The translations under genes and the position numbers were made by a program. DNA of 64,000 nucleotides, from positions 868,001 through 932,000 of the forward strand of contig CANLNT010000001.1 in assembly GCA_947492825.1 (NCBI GenBank), given 5' to 3'. Under the pieces are notes generated by a model. That model saw nothing but the letters and a program-made list of their open reading frames with translations, was not told the DNA's origin and did no database searches. This DNA is from an uncultured Paracoccaceae bacterium. Its GTDB lineage: Bacteria > Pseudomonadota > Alphaproteobacteria > Rhodobacterales > Rhodobacteraceae. Positions 63,518 through 64,000 of the stretch are shown piece by piece. Numbering within the stretch: the stretch's first letter is position 1; every line of letters begins with the position of its first letter.

Positions 63518-64000
63518 ATGTTCTTTAGCTGGCTCAAACAATACATGCCGCGTGGGCTATATGGGCGGGCTTTGCTCATCCTGATCCTGCCTGTTGTCAC
63601 GCTCCAGCTTTTGGTGTCGGTGGTTTTTATCCAGCGACATTTTGAAGGTGTCACCCGTCAGATGACGCGGGCTGTGGCGATTGATCTGAGCTTTGTCATT
63701 GAAACGGCTAACGCAGCCGCGACTTTTGCCGAAGCCCGGCGAGCCGTGGATGCAATTGCGGGGCCCTTGCAGATGGTGGCCGATTGGCCAGAAGCGATCC
63801 CGGAGGAGGGCTTGCAGAACCCTTGGACCGATTTCACCGGCCCTAGTGTGAACCGTTATCTGCGTGCGCAGGTTCCCGCGATCGAGATGGTCTCTCTGGC
63901 GGACAGGCGGCAGGTTTCGGTGGCGGTGAAAACCATACATGGCCCGCTAACGCTGGATTTTGCGCGTTCGCGGGTATCTGCGTCAAACCCGCACCAGCTA
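63518..64000 (+). CDS. Sensor histidine kinase, N-terminal part (cut by window edge)
   Basis: The first 161 residues of an EnvZ-like sensor kinase. After MFFSWLKQYMPRGLYGRAL comes one membrane helix (about 18-40, LILILPVVTLQLLVSVVFI) and then a periplasmic region (FEGVTRQMTRAVAIDLSFVI). The second helix, HAMP, and the HisKA/HATPase domains lie beyond the window. I call it a kinase because this N-terminal pattern (RGLYGRALLILILPVV, then QRHFEGVTRQM) is shared by EnvZ-type kinases of the group. It is divergent from the hydrolase gene with 42 nt between them. The partner response regulator is not visible. Confidence 0.75.
   Translation, partial: MFFSWLKQYMPRGLYGRALLILILPVVTLQLLVSVVFIQRHFEGVTRQMTRAVAIDLSFVIETANAAATFAEARRAVDAIAGPLQMVADWPEAIPEEGLQNPWTDFTGPSVNRYLRAQVPAIEMVSLADRRQVSVAVKTIHGPLTLDFARSRVSASNPHQL

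Noticed and set aside
1..64000. Prophage, insertion sequence, integrative element or CRISPR array
   Set aside because: No integrase, transposase, phage structural gene, target-site duplication or regular direct-repeat array was seen. The two tRNA genes show no adjacent att-like duplication.

Overview
This window is a chromosomal stretch of a high-GC alphaproteobacterium, most likely a marine member of the Rhodobacteraceae (Roseobacter group). The assignment rests on gene content: a trgA-trgB-cysK tellurite-locus order first known from Rhodobacter, aerobic cobaltochelatase cobS/cobT, a VPLPA-CTERM surface protein, and a dmdA-acuI pair for dimethylsulfoniopropionate (DMSP) breakdown. No 16S gene is present, so the genus cannot be given. 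I see no phage, insertion sequence or CRISPR array; this is ordinary core chromosome with a few accessory islands.

Layout. 1-5.8 kb: the end of recN, a D-lactate-dehydrogenase-type flavoprotein, a CLC chloride channel/antiporter, DUF427 and an Xaa-Pro aminopeptidase. 5.9-10 kb: cobT and cobS on the minus strand, separated by two small secreted proteins. 10.2-12.1 kb: an ECF sigma factor, its anti-sigma factor and a Tat-exported MsrB. 12.2-19.4 kb: small membrane proteins, a J-domain protein, BolA, DUF4177, the VPLPA-CTERM protein, gatB, a lytic transglycosylase and a PlsC-type acyltransferase. 19.5-29.3 kb: pepN, DUF2256, malate synthase G with a GlcG-like protein, a cytochrome P450, a class I amidotransferase, a D-lyxose-isomerase-type cupin, a methyltransferase and tryptophan 2,3-dioxygenase. 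29.6-35 kb: a 1777-residue calcium-binding repeat protein ending in a Hint domain. 35.1-36.2 kb: a photolyase-like protein with its domains in unusual order.

The most interesting region is 36.3-43.4 kb. A GntR/FCD regulator is transcribed away from a tight co-directional series DUF2182-DUF1326-DinB-dmdA-acuI, and a BCCT betaine/DMSP-type carrier follows behind its own terminator-bounded interval. A perfect inverted repeat lies between the regulator and the first gene of the series. DmdA removes a methyl group from DMSP, AcuI detoxifies acryloyl-CoA from the cleavage route, and the carrier could bring in the substrate. The three small genes ahead of dmdA are of unknown role and seem to share its transcript.

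43.4-54.6 kb: a class V aminotransferase-like protein, SRPBCC protein, DNA photolyase, SH3-like lipoprotein, cyclopropane-fatty-acid-synthase-type methyltransferase, trgA, trgB, cysK, a large MscS-type channel, AlaX and a small membrane protein, several joined by stop/start overlaps. 54.6-64 kb: an AI-2E family permease, tRNA-Ser(GGA), a four-gene peptide/nickel-type ABC transporter operon, a thioredoxin-like protein, tRNA-Asn(GTT), a VOC protein, a metallo-beta-lactamase-fold hydrolase and the start of a sensor kinase cut by the window edge.

Three copies of a dispersed palindromic element (core GGATATTT-TGGCCAGAAGAA) were found between genes, one of them between dmdA and acuI.
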